Source: Galerina marginata
Taxonomy: Eukaryota > Basidiomycota > Agaricomycetes > Agaricales > Galerinaceae
Direction of reading: 5' to 3'
DNA: 64,000 bases
Assembly: GCA_023014335.1 (NCBI GenBank)
Contig: JAECYW010000017.1
Coordinates: 744,001-808,000, forward strand
Shown: positions 21,300 to 33,697 of the stretch, piece after piece
How positions within the stretch are numbered: position 1 is the first letter of the stretch
Layout: every line of letters starts with the position of its first letter
Program-made: the position numbers and the translations under genes
The notes under the pieces: generated by a model
What the model saw: the letters and a program-made list of their open reading frames with translations, nothing else
The model's database searches: none
What the model was told of the DNA's origin: nothing

Positions 21300-24200
21300 T
21301 AATGGTAGGCTGGAGACAATTGCCAGAACAACTGTTGTTAATATTAGCCTGAATATCGTTTAATATTTTTATCAGATAAACCTTAGCCATCAGTGATCAC
21401 TTTGATCAGGTGCCACATTGGCGCTTACACAACATTTACGAAACGTCAATGGCTCGCAGCTCTTGCGGAGCTCATAACTTCATTTTGCCAGCAGTAAAGT
21501 TGTTCAGGTTAAGTCCAATGAGGTCGACTAGATGCCGGGCGAGTGCGTCAGCATCACTTATTATGCACAGTGGAAATTTTTACAACACAAATTTTACGAT
21601 TCCGGTTTCAATTCTTAAAATTACGAAAATCAACACCTTGGCTCTTGTCTTTTTGGTGAGGTTAATCCAAGGGGTATGCGGAATCTCAAAAACGGACCGA
21701 GGTTCCATTTACATGTAAACGACGATGGGAAATCGATTTCTGAATGTTTTGGCGCCATAGGATAAATAGTGGAGGAGGTGTGCAAGCTTTTTTGTTTCAG
21801 GCACGGATTACTATATATGTATTAAATTCGTCTATATAAGGCAAGTCACGTGATTGGTTGGTTCAAGGTTGGCCGAAATTTTTTTTGCAAAAGGTGCGCA
21901 ATGGTCAAAGAAGTCGAAAAGAAAAAAGAAAAAAAAAAGTTCCCACGAGAAACTATTTGCCCAATATCTCGCTCAGTTTTCGCCCAATGACCCCCGGACC
22001 TTCAGAAATCGATTTCCCATCGTCATTTACATGAAAATGGAACCCCGGTCCGTTTTTGAGATTCCGCATACCCCTTGGGTTAATCATATGCAGCGCCTAA
22101 CGACCACTTGAGTCAGGTTGGTCCGGAGTCAAATATTGAGCGGGAGAAAAGCGGGTACGAGCTCTAAGCGTGCCCTCGCTACTTTTCTCGTTGTCTAGCA
22201 ATTGTCTAGAGCCAAGGTTCAATATGGACAAAGAACGAGGAAAATCTATAGACTCGTCCTAAAGATTAGTAAACTTCAACTGAGTTCTGTGGTAGTTCTG
22301 TGTAGCTCTGTGTGGACCAAGTTCCGAAAGAGAAGAGTGACTCAACCAAATCCCTTTCCCCTAAACTGACCATTGCGAAAACGTCGGAATAATATACAGG
22401 TGTTCGATCTCATCAAAAGCCACCCACCTGGCCTGACTCAAGTTGCACTGGGATACACAATGTATGATACAATGAATAAAGGACCAATGATAAATATCAA
22501 TCTCATGACAGCTGCCTTTTCACAACTGAATTTTTGTAAGAGATCTATGTTCCCAGCTCGGAGACTTGATCCACAACTGCATCGCATCTCCCTTTCCTCA
22601 TTCAATTATCAATGGCAGTAGGAATTGGAAATGGAGCAATGGAGCTGCAAAAATATTCCTGAGAATATATCGGCGAGCGTTTCATTTATACTCTAGCAGT
22701 TAGAATTGAGGAAGTGAAGGCTGATTTTATCACCCGCAAAAGAAAATGTAACGTCTTTAGAAATTCCTTGTGGATGGCTCGGCCCAATGATTCGTATGCC
22801 AAAAACACAGTCCCGAATCCTTCCTCCCCGCAGTACTTGCGCAAAAAGTCACTCTATCACCGCATTCACACCGTATCCGACTCCCGGGAATTGACCTAAG
22901 TTAGGACGGGGAAACCACCGCTGCTGAAAAATAGACCGACGTACGTTGGGGGAACAAAGATGCGCCACTCCGGCGTTCTCGTGCGTTCCATTCCGGTGAC
23001 AACCGGTGACACTCTCCACTGGCCACCACTTTGACCGGTTAGCAGTTTCATAGCACCGGGTTCGACTCCATAGAACGTTTTCGTGCGAACAAAGGGGAGG
23101 AAGCGTTGATTGCAAGTGAGCATTTATTTTGCTCGGGGAACGAGGCTGTGCACCGACTGTGAAGGTAGGGTGGTGATCAATGGTGATGGCGCATTCTTCG
23201 CCGTACTTACAGCTGAAGAAACCCACTTAGGGTGGAATTTGTCCAGAGGAGGCATAATTCGTGCAGCAATAATTTTTGCACCATTTTTCGTCGAGAGCAT
23301 CGTCCTCTCAATGAGATCGCTTCGCTATAAAAGATAATCTAGATCAGACACTGATTCCAGTACCTGTGTGTTGGCAGTTGTGCAAGGATGAATGGAGTAT
23401 CAAATCGTTCGGGAACCCGGAAGGACTATTCTGAGCCCAAGAAAAAATGTACGGTAAGCATATGACGCGACGTTCGATAGAAATTGCTCACTATCATTAT
23501 ATCAACCACGGAGGTCTGTTGATTCAGTGTTCCTTTGCCCACACAAAGTTTCAAAGTTAGGTGACCTGATATCCGTGGTCAAAGAACAATGCGCAGCGCC
23601 AGGAACACCGTAGGTCCATTTCAGATCGATGTTTTGCCAGCATCGTGGAGATATGTACCACGTACACCATCCAAAATTCTGTGCTCCCTGGAAATGACGC
23701 CCATATAGAACAAGAGGAATTTCTTCAGGGGGTATGCTGCAGTCGAACGAGGGCCATTATGCCGCAAAAGTTGCCGGGGCTTGGCTCCTGATGTAGACCC
23801 GTGCTCGTCTCCCAAGTATCTTTCCAGATACCTACCGTTTTGCTGAGCGGGCTAGAGTGACATCAAGCAACATCAATTGGCGTAATGGGACTCATCCCGT
23901 TTACATTAGAACACCCAGAAAAGAAGCCGAATAGGAAGACATACTGGAATCAATATCACATTGTAGAGTTACTCGTCGTGAATTCCTGTAAGCGTTCCCG
24001 CTTCAGGAGCAGAGGGTGGTTAAAATGAGACGTGATGGGTGATGCGTACGCGACATGATTCTGACAGTGAACGTAAGGTAATTTTTTTGTTGCTTGTTGC
24101 CAGTTTCTACGTGGTGGTTTATGGATTATCTTTACCCCAAGTGATGGCCAGCTGCAAAGCAAATGCGCTGTATTGACAAACAGGGTACAGTCCGTACAGA

Positions 24201-24385
24201 ACAGAACGTTCCCGAGCCTGAAGGAGTCAAAGGCTGTGTGGATGGGTGAAATTGCCCCGCATGACAGAGCTCCGGGAACGCTGAGGGGTTATTACGTTGA
24301 GTTGATGACAACTGTGACCTGAAGCCTGGAGGATAAATAAGGAGAAGCCTTTCGGACTATGACCGAATGCTTTGACTTTGAAATT
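21300..24385. other. Gene-poor region with an inverted repeat
   Basis: Apart from the inverted repeat at 21662-22083 I see no coding exon chain. Minus-strand ORFs around 22849-23226 carry no recognised motif. An A-rich run lies near 21920-21940. Confidence 0.45.
21662..22083. repeat. Inverted repeat element with 83-bp arms (MITE or foldback-like)
   Basis: The left arm 21662-21744 (TTAATCCAAGGGGTATGCGG..) is the reverse complement of the right arm 22001-22083 over all 83 bases with four mismatches. A 256-base centre lies between them. Flanking bases do not show an obvious target-site duplication. The arms could fold into a long hairpin. A non-autonomous DNA element or a locally inverted duplication are both possible. 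Confidence 0.8.
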
Positions 24386-25414
24386 CTAGAATAAGGTCAT
24401 CCCTGTCACCTGCCTCGCCTCGTCCAAAATCAGCGTCATTCCGCTCATCGTTCTACTTAAAGAAGTTGGTGAATGGTCACGATTCGCGACCTTGATTGGC
24501 AGGCCGCCAAAGAAAACATAACCAGGTATGTAGCGATCTACAAATCTGACGCAAACAATTGACTGAAAAGCCGGACTTGATTTGAAAACACTTACGATTT
24601 CACAGCGCTATCTGACATGCCTCGGCCGCCATTGCGGGCTTTCATATTATGTTCCTGTTCCATGCGCCACTTGTATACTGACAGCATATTGTGAAAGGCC
24701 ACTGGAAGTCGGTGGTTCTGCCTTAAGCTACACATGAAGGCATTGAGTAGTTGTGTACTCCCGAACAGTAGTCACTTCACCTGAATTAATATATCGAAAA
24801 AATCCCATAGTCGAAGGTACAAATGCAACTTGTCATTAATGGCTTGGACATCAACAAGTCGACCCATTTGAACTTCCCCTAGTCCTAGTCGCTCCCTCTC
24901 TAACTTCCAAACACCATTCCACCGTGATAAAAGTTCCTGGTCAGAGATGGGTTGGAATCCTACACACCAGCCTTCAAGAATCACAACATCAAGCGTAGGA
25001 GGTTGGGTCCACGACTGGACCACTGCCGTCTATGGGTAATCGGTCGCCTTCGCCCTGAAACAAGCTTTTCTCAAATCTTGGTAGCTCGACAACATTGTTG
25101 CCTGCCTTCAACGCAGAAAGAATCTGCACCCCAAGATCCACATCGTGAGTACCAGGCTGTCCTCGCCCTTGCCAAAGAATATTTTCTGGATTAGAGGCGG
25201 CCAGTGAAACTAGATCATGATGAGGAAGATAGAGATCATCGATGGATAGCACAGCAACTCTGAGGGTATGTGGTGTAGCTTCCAAGCATGACTGAAGACG
25301 GGAAGACAAGAATGACTTTCCAGAGCCCTGAGGACCCTGTATAGCGACAAATAGTGGTCTCTGCTCTTGTACTTTCTCCAGAACGTACTGTGCAACGAGC
25401 TCGAGGGAGGACAT
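24386..25414 (-). CDS. D-glycerate 3-kinase-like P-loop kinase (Tda10/YGR205w type), one frameshift
   Basis: Exons 24776-25414, 24596-24721 and 24386-24545 cover the protein. The start ATG at 25414 gives MSSLELVAQYVLEKV. The P-loop is IQGPQGSGKSFLSSRL and is followed by LSIDDLYLPHHDL, the family's second strand. GRGQPGTHD, DVVILEGWCVGF (Walker B-like), YKWRMEQEHNMKARNGG and FVDRYIPGYVFFGGLP complete the conserved set. Members of this family are ATP-binding kinases; the plant members phosphorylate D-glycerate. The reading frame shifts near 25030 between GEGDRLP and VQSWTQPPTLDVV. Summed exons are 925 nt, one base more than a multiple of three, consistent with one inserted base. Otherwise complete. 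Confidence 0.8.
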
Positions 25415-25592
25415 CACTAGGACATCTGGTGTAAGTACCGGCTGTATTATTGGCCGAGTTCAGACTCCGCCTTAAATCGCAGCCGTTCCTGGCAAAATTA
25501 CACGTCTGCAATCCAAGTCCAGGCAATACGTAGGACGTCTGTTACCCTCAAACGTCCATCTCGTCTTCCCAGCAACGCTCGTTACGCCCATA

Positions 25593-26491
25593 ATGATGTC
25601 CGACTCTGGCTCTGGTATTGAGCCTACACCAATCCAAAACGTCAGCGCTCAGTACTCCAAGATACAGCGGCAATACCAGCAAATTCTCGACCGTTGGACG
25701 CCACATATGCTTTATCGTTGGTTGGCCAGCGCTGGCCTATTGGCTTTATTTTTGCTCAGAATAGTTCTTGCTCAAGGGGTGAGTCCATTATTCGGCATCT
25801 TCATTAGACAAATTTAGCTTCTGACACGTCCTTGCACAGTGGTATATTGGTGGGTTTTTTGGTCTGAATTCGATCATGGCGTTCCTATCTAACCTTGCGT
25901 GTTGTCCTATCCAGTCTGCTGTGCGTTACTGTATATCTTTTGGCTTTTGTTCATTGGGCTAATCTGCATCCTTATGTCTTTAGATGCTCACGCAATTTAC
26001 CTCTTAAACCTTCTCCTTGCTTTCCTTCAACCTAAGTTTGACCCCTCTCTACAAGACGATTTAATGGCGGATGAAATAGAAGAAGGCGGCGACCCAGTCA
26101 GCCCTCTGCCCTCCCAGCGGGATGACGAATTCAGGCCCTTCGTCAGGCGTCTTCCTGAATGGCAATTTTGGTCAGTCTCGTGATTTTTTGTCCTGGTTAG
26201 GTTCATATTCAAGTAAAACTCCCTTAAATAGGCTCTCGTCCACTCGTGCAACCATAATTGCACTGTTTTGCACCTTTTCAGAAGTATTCGATGTGCCTGT
26301 CTACTGGCCGATTCTCGTGGTGTATTTCTTCACCCTCTTCGCTCTGACGATGCGCAGGCAAATCCAGTACGTTTCTACCTCAACCCTAATCGCTATCGTT
26401 GGCTAAATATCCATCCGACAGACACATGATCAAATACAAATATATTCCCTTCGATATTGGTCGCAAGGCTCGATATGGCAGCGCGAAGTAG
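25593..26491 (+). CDS. RER1: Rer1, Golgi-to-ER retrieval receptor
   Basis: Six exons (25593-25778, 25840-25849, 25915-25920, 25984-26170, 26232-26366, 26422-26491) sum to 594 nt, 197 aa, the normal Rer1 length. Family text is clear: [17 protein letters not shown], then WYIVCY, then [53 protein letters not shown] and [16 protein letters not shown]. Four membrane segments are visible. Rer1 retrieves ER membrane proteins, and unassembled subunits, from the early Golgi through COPI vesicles. The second and third exons are only 10 and 6 nt. Without them the conserved WYIVCY cannot be made. Two ATGs are adjacent at the start, and the first is used here. Confidence 0.93.
25840..25849 (+). other. RER1: 10-nt microexon of RER1
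   Basis: TGGTATATTG lies between a CACAG acceptor and a GTGGGT donor. It encodes W-Y-I plus the first base of the next codon, matching the invariant start of the second membrane segment. Confidence 0.85.
25915..25920 (+). other. RER1: 6-nt microexon of RER1
   Basis: TCTGCT lies between ATCCAG and GTGCGT. It is needed to complete V-C-Y before IYLLNL. Skipping it would remove exactly two residues without changing frame. Confidence 0.8.
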
Positions 26492-29251
26492 CATACCTTT
26501 TATGACACTTAATACATCCGGGTGATGTTCAATGAATAGAGGGATGCAAAGGACAGATATACCATAATCTTGAGTCACTTACAGTTATTTTTCTTATTTT
26601 TTTTATTCGGTAGCTTAGATTGAATCGAGGTCAGAAATTGCAGTGGTATTTGTGTCATTTGCGATACCATTCCAAGCTCGCACATTCAAAGTACAGAAAA
26701 GTACCCTCGGTGTTATGTTCAATTTCAGGGCTTCTTGATGGTCCTCGACCAAAGGGACTGAACTCCTGAGCTCCTGACGGAAACTCATTTTGCACCCCTC
26801 ATTCCCGATGATTGACCACGCGGTGAATCTACCGGCGCCTGTTACCAACCACATCATTATTGTCAGAGTCCACGGCAGCGTGGTATGAATGCAAGAAAGG
26901 AATCTTCAGGAGTCCATTTCATACGACATGGACACGCTAATCACATTTGTGTTGAAGAGTTATGCGCATGAAATGGTGCTCTCGGCTGTCATTACAGAAA
27001 TTCTCATATAGGCGCCCATTGAAGAGGCACGTTGCCCGGACTCGGATGTTCGGCTAATGTACGCCTTTTTCTGTCAGCCATTGGAACCTACCAAAACTTG
27101 TCCGGGTCCAATCGATCCCGGACTTAAACTCAAACGGCCGTGAGTTCAGAGTTATTCTCTGGCGCACGTTTTACACAGCCTAGCGGCGTAACTTGAAGCT
27201 TCAAAAACAGGAGGATATCTTTCTAATGTAAAGGTTTGACCGGCCAACACGTACCAAAGCAGCTACTTGGACCGCCTTCAAGCGAAATTTTCACCCCAAA
27301 AGATTCGAAGGTATATGCGGAGGACTAGGGCCTAAAGACCTCCAGTTCCACGAAGATTGATGTGTACAATCCTGCCCTATCAGAATCCTTCCACATCCAC
27401 CATATACTGATATTCTTCAGCGGGTCTCTTTCCATGCGAGCGTGTCTTCGAATTCTCAGTCGCAGCTCATTCGTAATTTCGTAACGAGTCATTAATCATT
27501 CTTCGTCATCCTCAAATTTGACAAACTTCTCACCCAGTTGTGGACAAGCGATTTCCATCTTCAAGGTTCTAGAACACTTTTTATGCTGACCTGGGATCCC
27601 AAGTGGTTCTGGTTCCCTCATTTCCCCGACATTCGAGAAATTAGGAATACGTTAGGATAATAATCGCTCCTTGGAAATTTATACTATGGTTCTATTGCGA
27701 ATGACCGCGTCTTTGCACTAGTTTGCTTGTAGCAGTCAATAAATCAATGCTGATTTCAAACAAACAAAAAAAAGAAAGAAATAAGGCAGGTTATTTTGGT
27801 GTTATTCCTGGTGTCATTGGTTCCATGGATAATTACTGAGAAGTCACTAGTCACTTGCTACCATCAACCTGATTAGGGCGTGGCACTGGTATTAACATCG
27901 GAGGAAAAACGTAACAAGAAAAGGTGAGTAGGATACACCTATTAGAATTACGCAGAATTACATTATATTTTATTGTAACTAATTGCTGAGCACGCTAAGA
28001 GCCAGCCAATGTGTGTATCAGGCATCACCGGTGTATCACCAACTGTCGGGGCAATTGAGTACGGGTTGAGTCCCATTTTGGCAAGTGCGTCCTCGAAGGT
28101 TGGTTCATCACGTATCAGCCAATTCCGAAACCGCTTCAAGGAGCCAGTGGGCTGTGCGTGGACACTGCGCCATTATAGTGCGGGCCGGTAGCTATTGATG
28201 GATATAACCTGATTGTTTCCAGTTCACGTTTGTCGACTAATCTCTCATGCCAGAAGCGAACCCTGCTCAAAACGTTCAAGTTCCCGAGTCAAGGATTTAA
28301 TTGACTTCCCCCTGTGCAAGTCCGGGATTTTGACAGACGGTGGCGCGTAGGACTTTTTGGTCGCGTTGCAGACGAGTCGCAAGTCTGGCGTGTGGGTTAA
28401 GCTGCCGAGCACACGAATTAATATTCGGAAAACGATTCGTACAAGGAAGGAATCGTTTATCGCGAGTAATTACCCCAGTCAACGAGGGTTTCAATGACAG
28501 TTATCGGATTTTCTGTATGGTGAAAACCCAGAGGTCAGAACAGTAAACGACCGGTCACAAGTAGTTCGAAGCGACGCAAAATACCATGCAGAGGTTTCTT
28601 GAAACTTGAGGACGATGTTGGACAGTGCTGTTAACGAATTTAGTACCTGGTGCAAGGCTATATGATAGTCGCACTAATTCAAGTTTCAGAAGATGCATCG
28701 ACTTTCGAGCTAGTATACTTACTGGTCAGCAAATTTAAAGACCACATCGTTGAGGTGTGTTGCGGCATGGGGCACCTGACCGAAGCACGACAATTTGGTC
28801 AGGAGTTGGAATCGTGCTATACGGGCCTCAAAAAAAGCCCATCTCAGTAAGTTGATCTAATGATGTAATTACACCCTTGAATTGGACCTCTTCAGCTCAA
28901 AGGCAACTCTGCGGTCATCGCTTCACTTGCTTGACCTGGACATCTGGGATTTGGAATTTGAAGCAAAGTTGCCAAAGATGATAATCTCTGAAGGTCGCCG
29001 GGAGGGGAAAGTGTCGGAAACTCGAGCCTGACTGGACACTGACAGTACTAGACTTAGTGCCAGTGGTTGCAGAAGGAAAGGAACTCTGACGTGACTGGGT
29101 CTGGGTCGCAATTTGAATCACCTGATGTCGGCGTTATTAGGCAAACCAAAGAATGCAGAGCTATCATTACTGTGTAAAGTTTAAACCATTGTATGATGAA
29201 AAATTCAAATTATGTAAAGTGTGATATGTCCAGAAGGAAATGTGTAAATGG
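26492..29251. other. Gene-poor region
   Basis: No exon chain, repeat or RNA gene was recognised in this 2.8-kb stretch. ORFs here are short and lack motifs. Confidence 0.5.
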
Positions 29252-32200
29252 TCAACGATGCAAAATTTCTTCATGAGTTTTTGATCTTTGACGGGGACGT
29301 GTAATACTAACAGAGGGACCTGCATTCTGCGGTGCTTGCCAGAGGTCGGCGTGCTGGTGATGTGGATCCATAGAATGCCGTTGTGTTCGAGGTGTTGGAT
29401 TGCGATAATCGCGACTCAGATGTGAGCGTGAATTATCGGCAATATCAATGGCAGCATGGACGTCAGGGTGTTGCTGGACCCTGCTGACCGTCCTAGCCTG
29501 ATTGCGTCGCTCACGGTCATGTTGTATCCTTGCGACATTGGTATCGTGGTTAATGACGTTAGTATCGGCTATTTGATGGGAAGGCGCAGCAGAGGACGAC
29601 GAAGCCCGTAGACCGTGCCGGCGGTGTGGTACTCTGCGGAGTGAGCCAATAACATCGTCTGGAATTGGTGGAAGTTCAGAGTGATGCCTTTCATCTCCAA
29701 CTCCTCGGTGCGGTGCTGCATCTAGAGGAGGGTATTCACGAGGCAACTGAGGAGGAGCAGCAAATGAATGACTGTCGCTTGATGACGTCGGAGTCACCGA
29801 GTCAAAGTCGTGATCGACTTCTTCTCTATCCCGCCTGTACAGCTCGGGGTCGTACTCAAGCTGATCCTGCAAAGAATGGTGATAACGTGTCAATCACTGT
29901 GATCCGGAAACCTTTTAACTTTTATTCATGCGAGACTCACCTCGTGTACAGGGGTGAACACGACTCCTTCCATTACCTCGTCGTCTTCTATGGTCTTTGC
30001 CTTGTCTGAAATATTACCAATTCCGCGGGACCGGATTCCTGCCAGCGTGGCTCGTCTTGCCTTTGTAGATCCGCCGCAGCAGTGGCATAACCCGCGAATG
30101 GATCATGGGAGTAAGCAGTTCCACTTGCAAAGCAGGATGGCCTATAGCGTTGTTCAAGCTTGCTTCTCTCCAATTATCTAACTCCTCGGAGTGTACGATG
30201 GACCGCGAAAGTTCTTCATATTTCGGGATATAATATTGAAAATCGTTTGCAAACCTCCTGTTAAGGTAATGCTTAAAAAAGAGCATGACCTGGCAGCTGG
30301 CGGAATGGACGCAATGAATTGCAGGGATTTGAACTGTACTTGTAGAGCAATGGCTACAACAAAATAATCAGAACAGGAAGTATATCTTGATCTGTAGACT
30401 TGGAACAAACTCAATATCATCACCACTTGCATGAACATCGCGGAAAAAAGAACTCGGTTTATCACCACATTCCACGATCTCTGAAAAGGATATATTAGTG
30501 AGAAATCAACATTTTTCTGGAACATGCTTACTCCACCAGTCTCGACCCGAGTAACGAATACAAACATGAGTTGGTATTTATAGACCCAAGAGCAGAGCCA
30601 AAAAACCACAGCAGCGGCCAAAGAAACAAGAGGGGCCAGAGGTGCAAAAAGCAACCCGACTGCAGCCATAAACAACTTGGAAAAATTAGCCAACGATTAG
30701 GTGCAGAACCGTCCATAGCTTACGAGGTTGGAGCTGGAGTGGATAGGGAATCAGTTTTCTTGACATTTGCAACAAATGTGGGCCTTACTAATGAATGGCG
30801 TAGTCGAACACAGGAGGTTTGGTGTATTCGCGAAGATCCCTGGGAGTACGCCCGTAGATCCTAATCTAGTTTCAGGCTTCTGTAGATATTAATTTTCTCT
30901 CTGAAGTGACATACCGCGCTCTGAATGATAGCCAGATCAAATCGAACAGTTGGGCGAGATCGAAAATAATAAGAAATCCCTGCATACTGAATCCTCATGT
31001 TAGACTTCGACATGCAACTCGGGGGTATACGCACGGAAACCATTTCAGCCAAAAAGATGATTGATCAACATATGTTCTCGTAATTCTGGCTGGAAGTTCT
31101 ATAGGTTATGTGATGAGTTATGTGATAAGAGGCACCTTGCTGGAGGAATCACACATACTATCAAGATTGTCGAGAACAGTATGTAAGCTTGCTCCCTGTC
31201 TTTGGATGGCGTCGATGATTTCTAAAACGGAATCTGCCCAACAAAATCATTCTTAGTGCAAGCGAGGCAAAATGAGATACGACTCACTAAATAGCACTCC
31301 GAGAATAGTGAAGACGATGAGCTGGCTGATGATTAAAAACGGCGAAATATCTAGCAATAGTAATCCTATCAAGACCCGAGTGGGTGGTGGCACCCATATA
31401 TTTCGACAGCCAACGCATCAGACGGGGGAGAAAATAGCTGAAAACAGATGCAATAGCTGGAGGAATGACCCCGGAAACTAATGCATATGTAATAGGTGAA
31501 GCAGTTGACCATGCTTTGAGAAAGGGTATATAGCCCGACGCTGCAAGCTAAATTCTGATAAGTGAAAGGCGACTGAGGGAAGGAAAGGGCTTACAGCGTC
31601 AAGATTAGCTAGAGAGGCTACTGGAAATAAAGGCACAAGGCTTAGCAAACAAAATAGTTGAAGCAAGACGAAGCCTGTCAGCCTTCGAAATTGTCGATTT
31701 CCTTTTGAAAGACCGAGGTTCTTCCAAAACTGGATGACGGTAAGACCTGACAAGACCTGACTGCATTGTATGCGCAACTTACGATATCTTTTGGGTTTGG
31801 AGCGAGTTTGATTGTCAGCCCCTTGGGATGCTCTCCGCTCAGCTCGACGGCAGCAGCATGAGCAAATGGAATGGAAGATATCGTCGCAAAACCATAGTTT
31901 TCGGCTTGATGCATGTCCAGTTGGGCACGATATTGTTGTACAGCTGCTTCCGTATGTTTTAACTTGGAGCTGTAATAGCAAAGTGTTTTTCTTTGGCGGG
32001 GGTAGAAAGAAATATCTGTAAACGCACGTATAATATTATAATCGCAGTCCTTCCTCGTCCCCCCCAGTCCACAGAATCCACCCACCACGATAGTTGGTCT
32101 CTGGGCTTCTATCTGGTTTTCGTTGGCGTACCGTGCAAGCACTTCCTCAAGCTGTTTAACTGCCTCATTATGCTGCTCGATCAACTCTGGAAGCGCTCCT

Positions 32201-33026
32201 ACTCGTCGACCAATATGGACAGACGTGACTGGGTAAGGTAGTTGCATTCCAATAAAAATCTTGTAGAGGCCAGCGTCCGATTGGAGTCTCGGCGGGATGT
32301 TAGTGATACAAAGTGTTCGTGCGTAGAACAAACGCTGGTACTCGGGTGATCGGAACCATTCGTTTCGTAGTCGGTACATGGCGCGCCAATGGTGGTGAAC
32401 AAGGACCATAAGAGAGAACGCGAAAAGGTATGTAGCGCCGATATGCGCGTAAAGTCGGACGCCCTGAACATATTGGATGGACATGGCACTTAGAAAGTCG
32501 TATTGATCGGGTTTGATGGAAAGTGTGTATAGGAAATCAAGTGGAACGAGCCCCCCACATGCTACCAATGCAATGAAGGCGAAGAGCCATCGCAATAGGT
32601 GGAGAAATCTGAGAAAGGCAACCGCATCCAGGCCGATCTTGCCCAATAGCTCCGGTTCGTGATTGTGTAATAGTGGTGGAATCCAACCGCAGAAGGATTC
32701 CGAAATTCGAGGGGGTTTTTTATCTGCCGCGTGATATTTAACCTTTGGTTCGTAAACGATCTGCAGTGCGGTCAGCATACAGCTACAAGGGCTCACAAAC
32801 GGTCAAACTACCTTGTTACTTGGTCGTAATATATTGAACGTGAGAATGGTTAAAATCTTCAGACACACGGTGAGATAGGAATCGCGCAACTGAAAGTGCA
32901 ACTCACAGATAAAACAGTCATAACGAGCACCTGTATTCCGACGGCGCGAGGCGCGAGGCTGTGGCTGATATCGAACAGTTGCTGAACGCCATTTGTATCA
33001 ATCCGAGCGCTCAGGTGAACGGCCAT
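29252..33026 (-). CDS. CSC1/OSCA-type calcium-permeable stress-gated channel (DUF221), several frame breaks
   Basis: The start ATG at 33026 gives MAVHLSARIDTNGVQQLFDI. Exons 32907-33026, 32812-32856 and 31783-32760 encode the first membrane segments and the cytosolic region (IVYEPKVKYHAADKKPPRIS, GWIPPLLHNHEPELLGKIGL, LYARTLCITNIP-like text, AENYGFATISSIPFAH, GLTIKLAPNPKDI). Later exons carry FWKNLGLSKGNRQFRRLTGF, SGVIPPAIASVFSYFLPRLM, YTKPPVFDYAIHY, AAVVFWLCSWVYKYQLMFVF, RSWNVVINRVLF and the C-terminal GHPALQVELLTPMIHSRVMP, ending in a long hydrophilic tail (29252-29893). This is the layout of fungal CSC1 proteins, which open on osmotic stress at the membrane. Frame changes not explained by introns occur near 31338 (after ARYFA), 30295 (after SIPPAA) and about 30040. 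An in-frame insert near 31970-32040 may be an unspliced intron. Confidence 0.8.
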
Positions 33027-33697
33027 AGCTAAGACGCGCAATGTCACAGAGACTGTACAGAATGTATCCCATGAGATGATTGTGGTCAAAGAATAACCCG
33101 CGACGGTTGATTTGAACTGCAGAGCCTTGTCATTCAGTCAGTTGCACCCTTTTAAAGGCGCAAAGCAGAAGCAACCCTAATTCGGATGTGGCCCAGCTCT
33201 GACCGGCAATCCTTTTGATTCTGAATGAGAAAGCCAGTTGAAAATAGCGGAAGACGTCCCAAATTCCCATGAAATGTCGGATACAGATGCTTCTGAGTGG
33301 TTTAGGGTTCCCTCAAGGCGGAGGCCTGCGAATCGCTTTAAGGCCCATGATCCTTGGTTCCGAGATTCAAGGAAAAAAAAAGTATGAAAAAAAGGATACC
33401 GCCAAGATACCGCGTAGCTGGAATGAATAGAAGAGAAGGTGCATTTTGTGGTCATTCGCAGAAATCATTGTGCTCGTTGTTTTGCACGACGATGCCCTTG
33501 CCCCAATATGGCGCGTGAGACAAGTTTGGTCATCATCATCCATGCTCATGCCTCGGCTTGACTTTTGAAGTTGTCGTCTTGTCATGTCTCGTCCTTGATT
33601 TATCACTCTTGGCTATCTAAATCCACACCCAAAAGGCGTTTTCTTAGTGCCCATTCCCCACAGCTTGCTTTTTTAGCCCTTGCTGTTTGGCCAAGAA
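33027..33697. other. Intergenic region between divergent genes
   Basis: This probably contains the promoters of the channel gene (minus) and the acidic protein gene (plus). No separate gene was seen. Confidence 0.5.

Noticed and set aside
23050..23080. B-box-like GGTTCGACTCC suggesting a tRNA gene
   Set aside because: The flanking bases do not form a T-arm or acceptor stem and no A box lies at the right distance.
26615..26857. Minus-strand ORF with WLVTGAGR, reminiscent of a short-chain dehydrogenase start
   Set aside because: No glycine-rich continuation, no catalytic YxxxK and no further exons were found.
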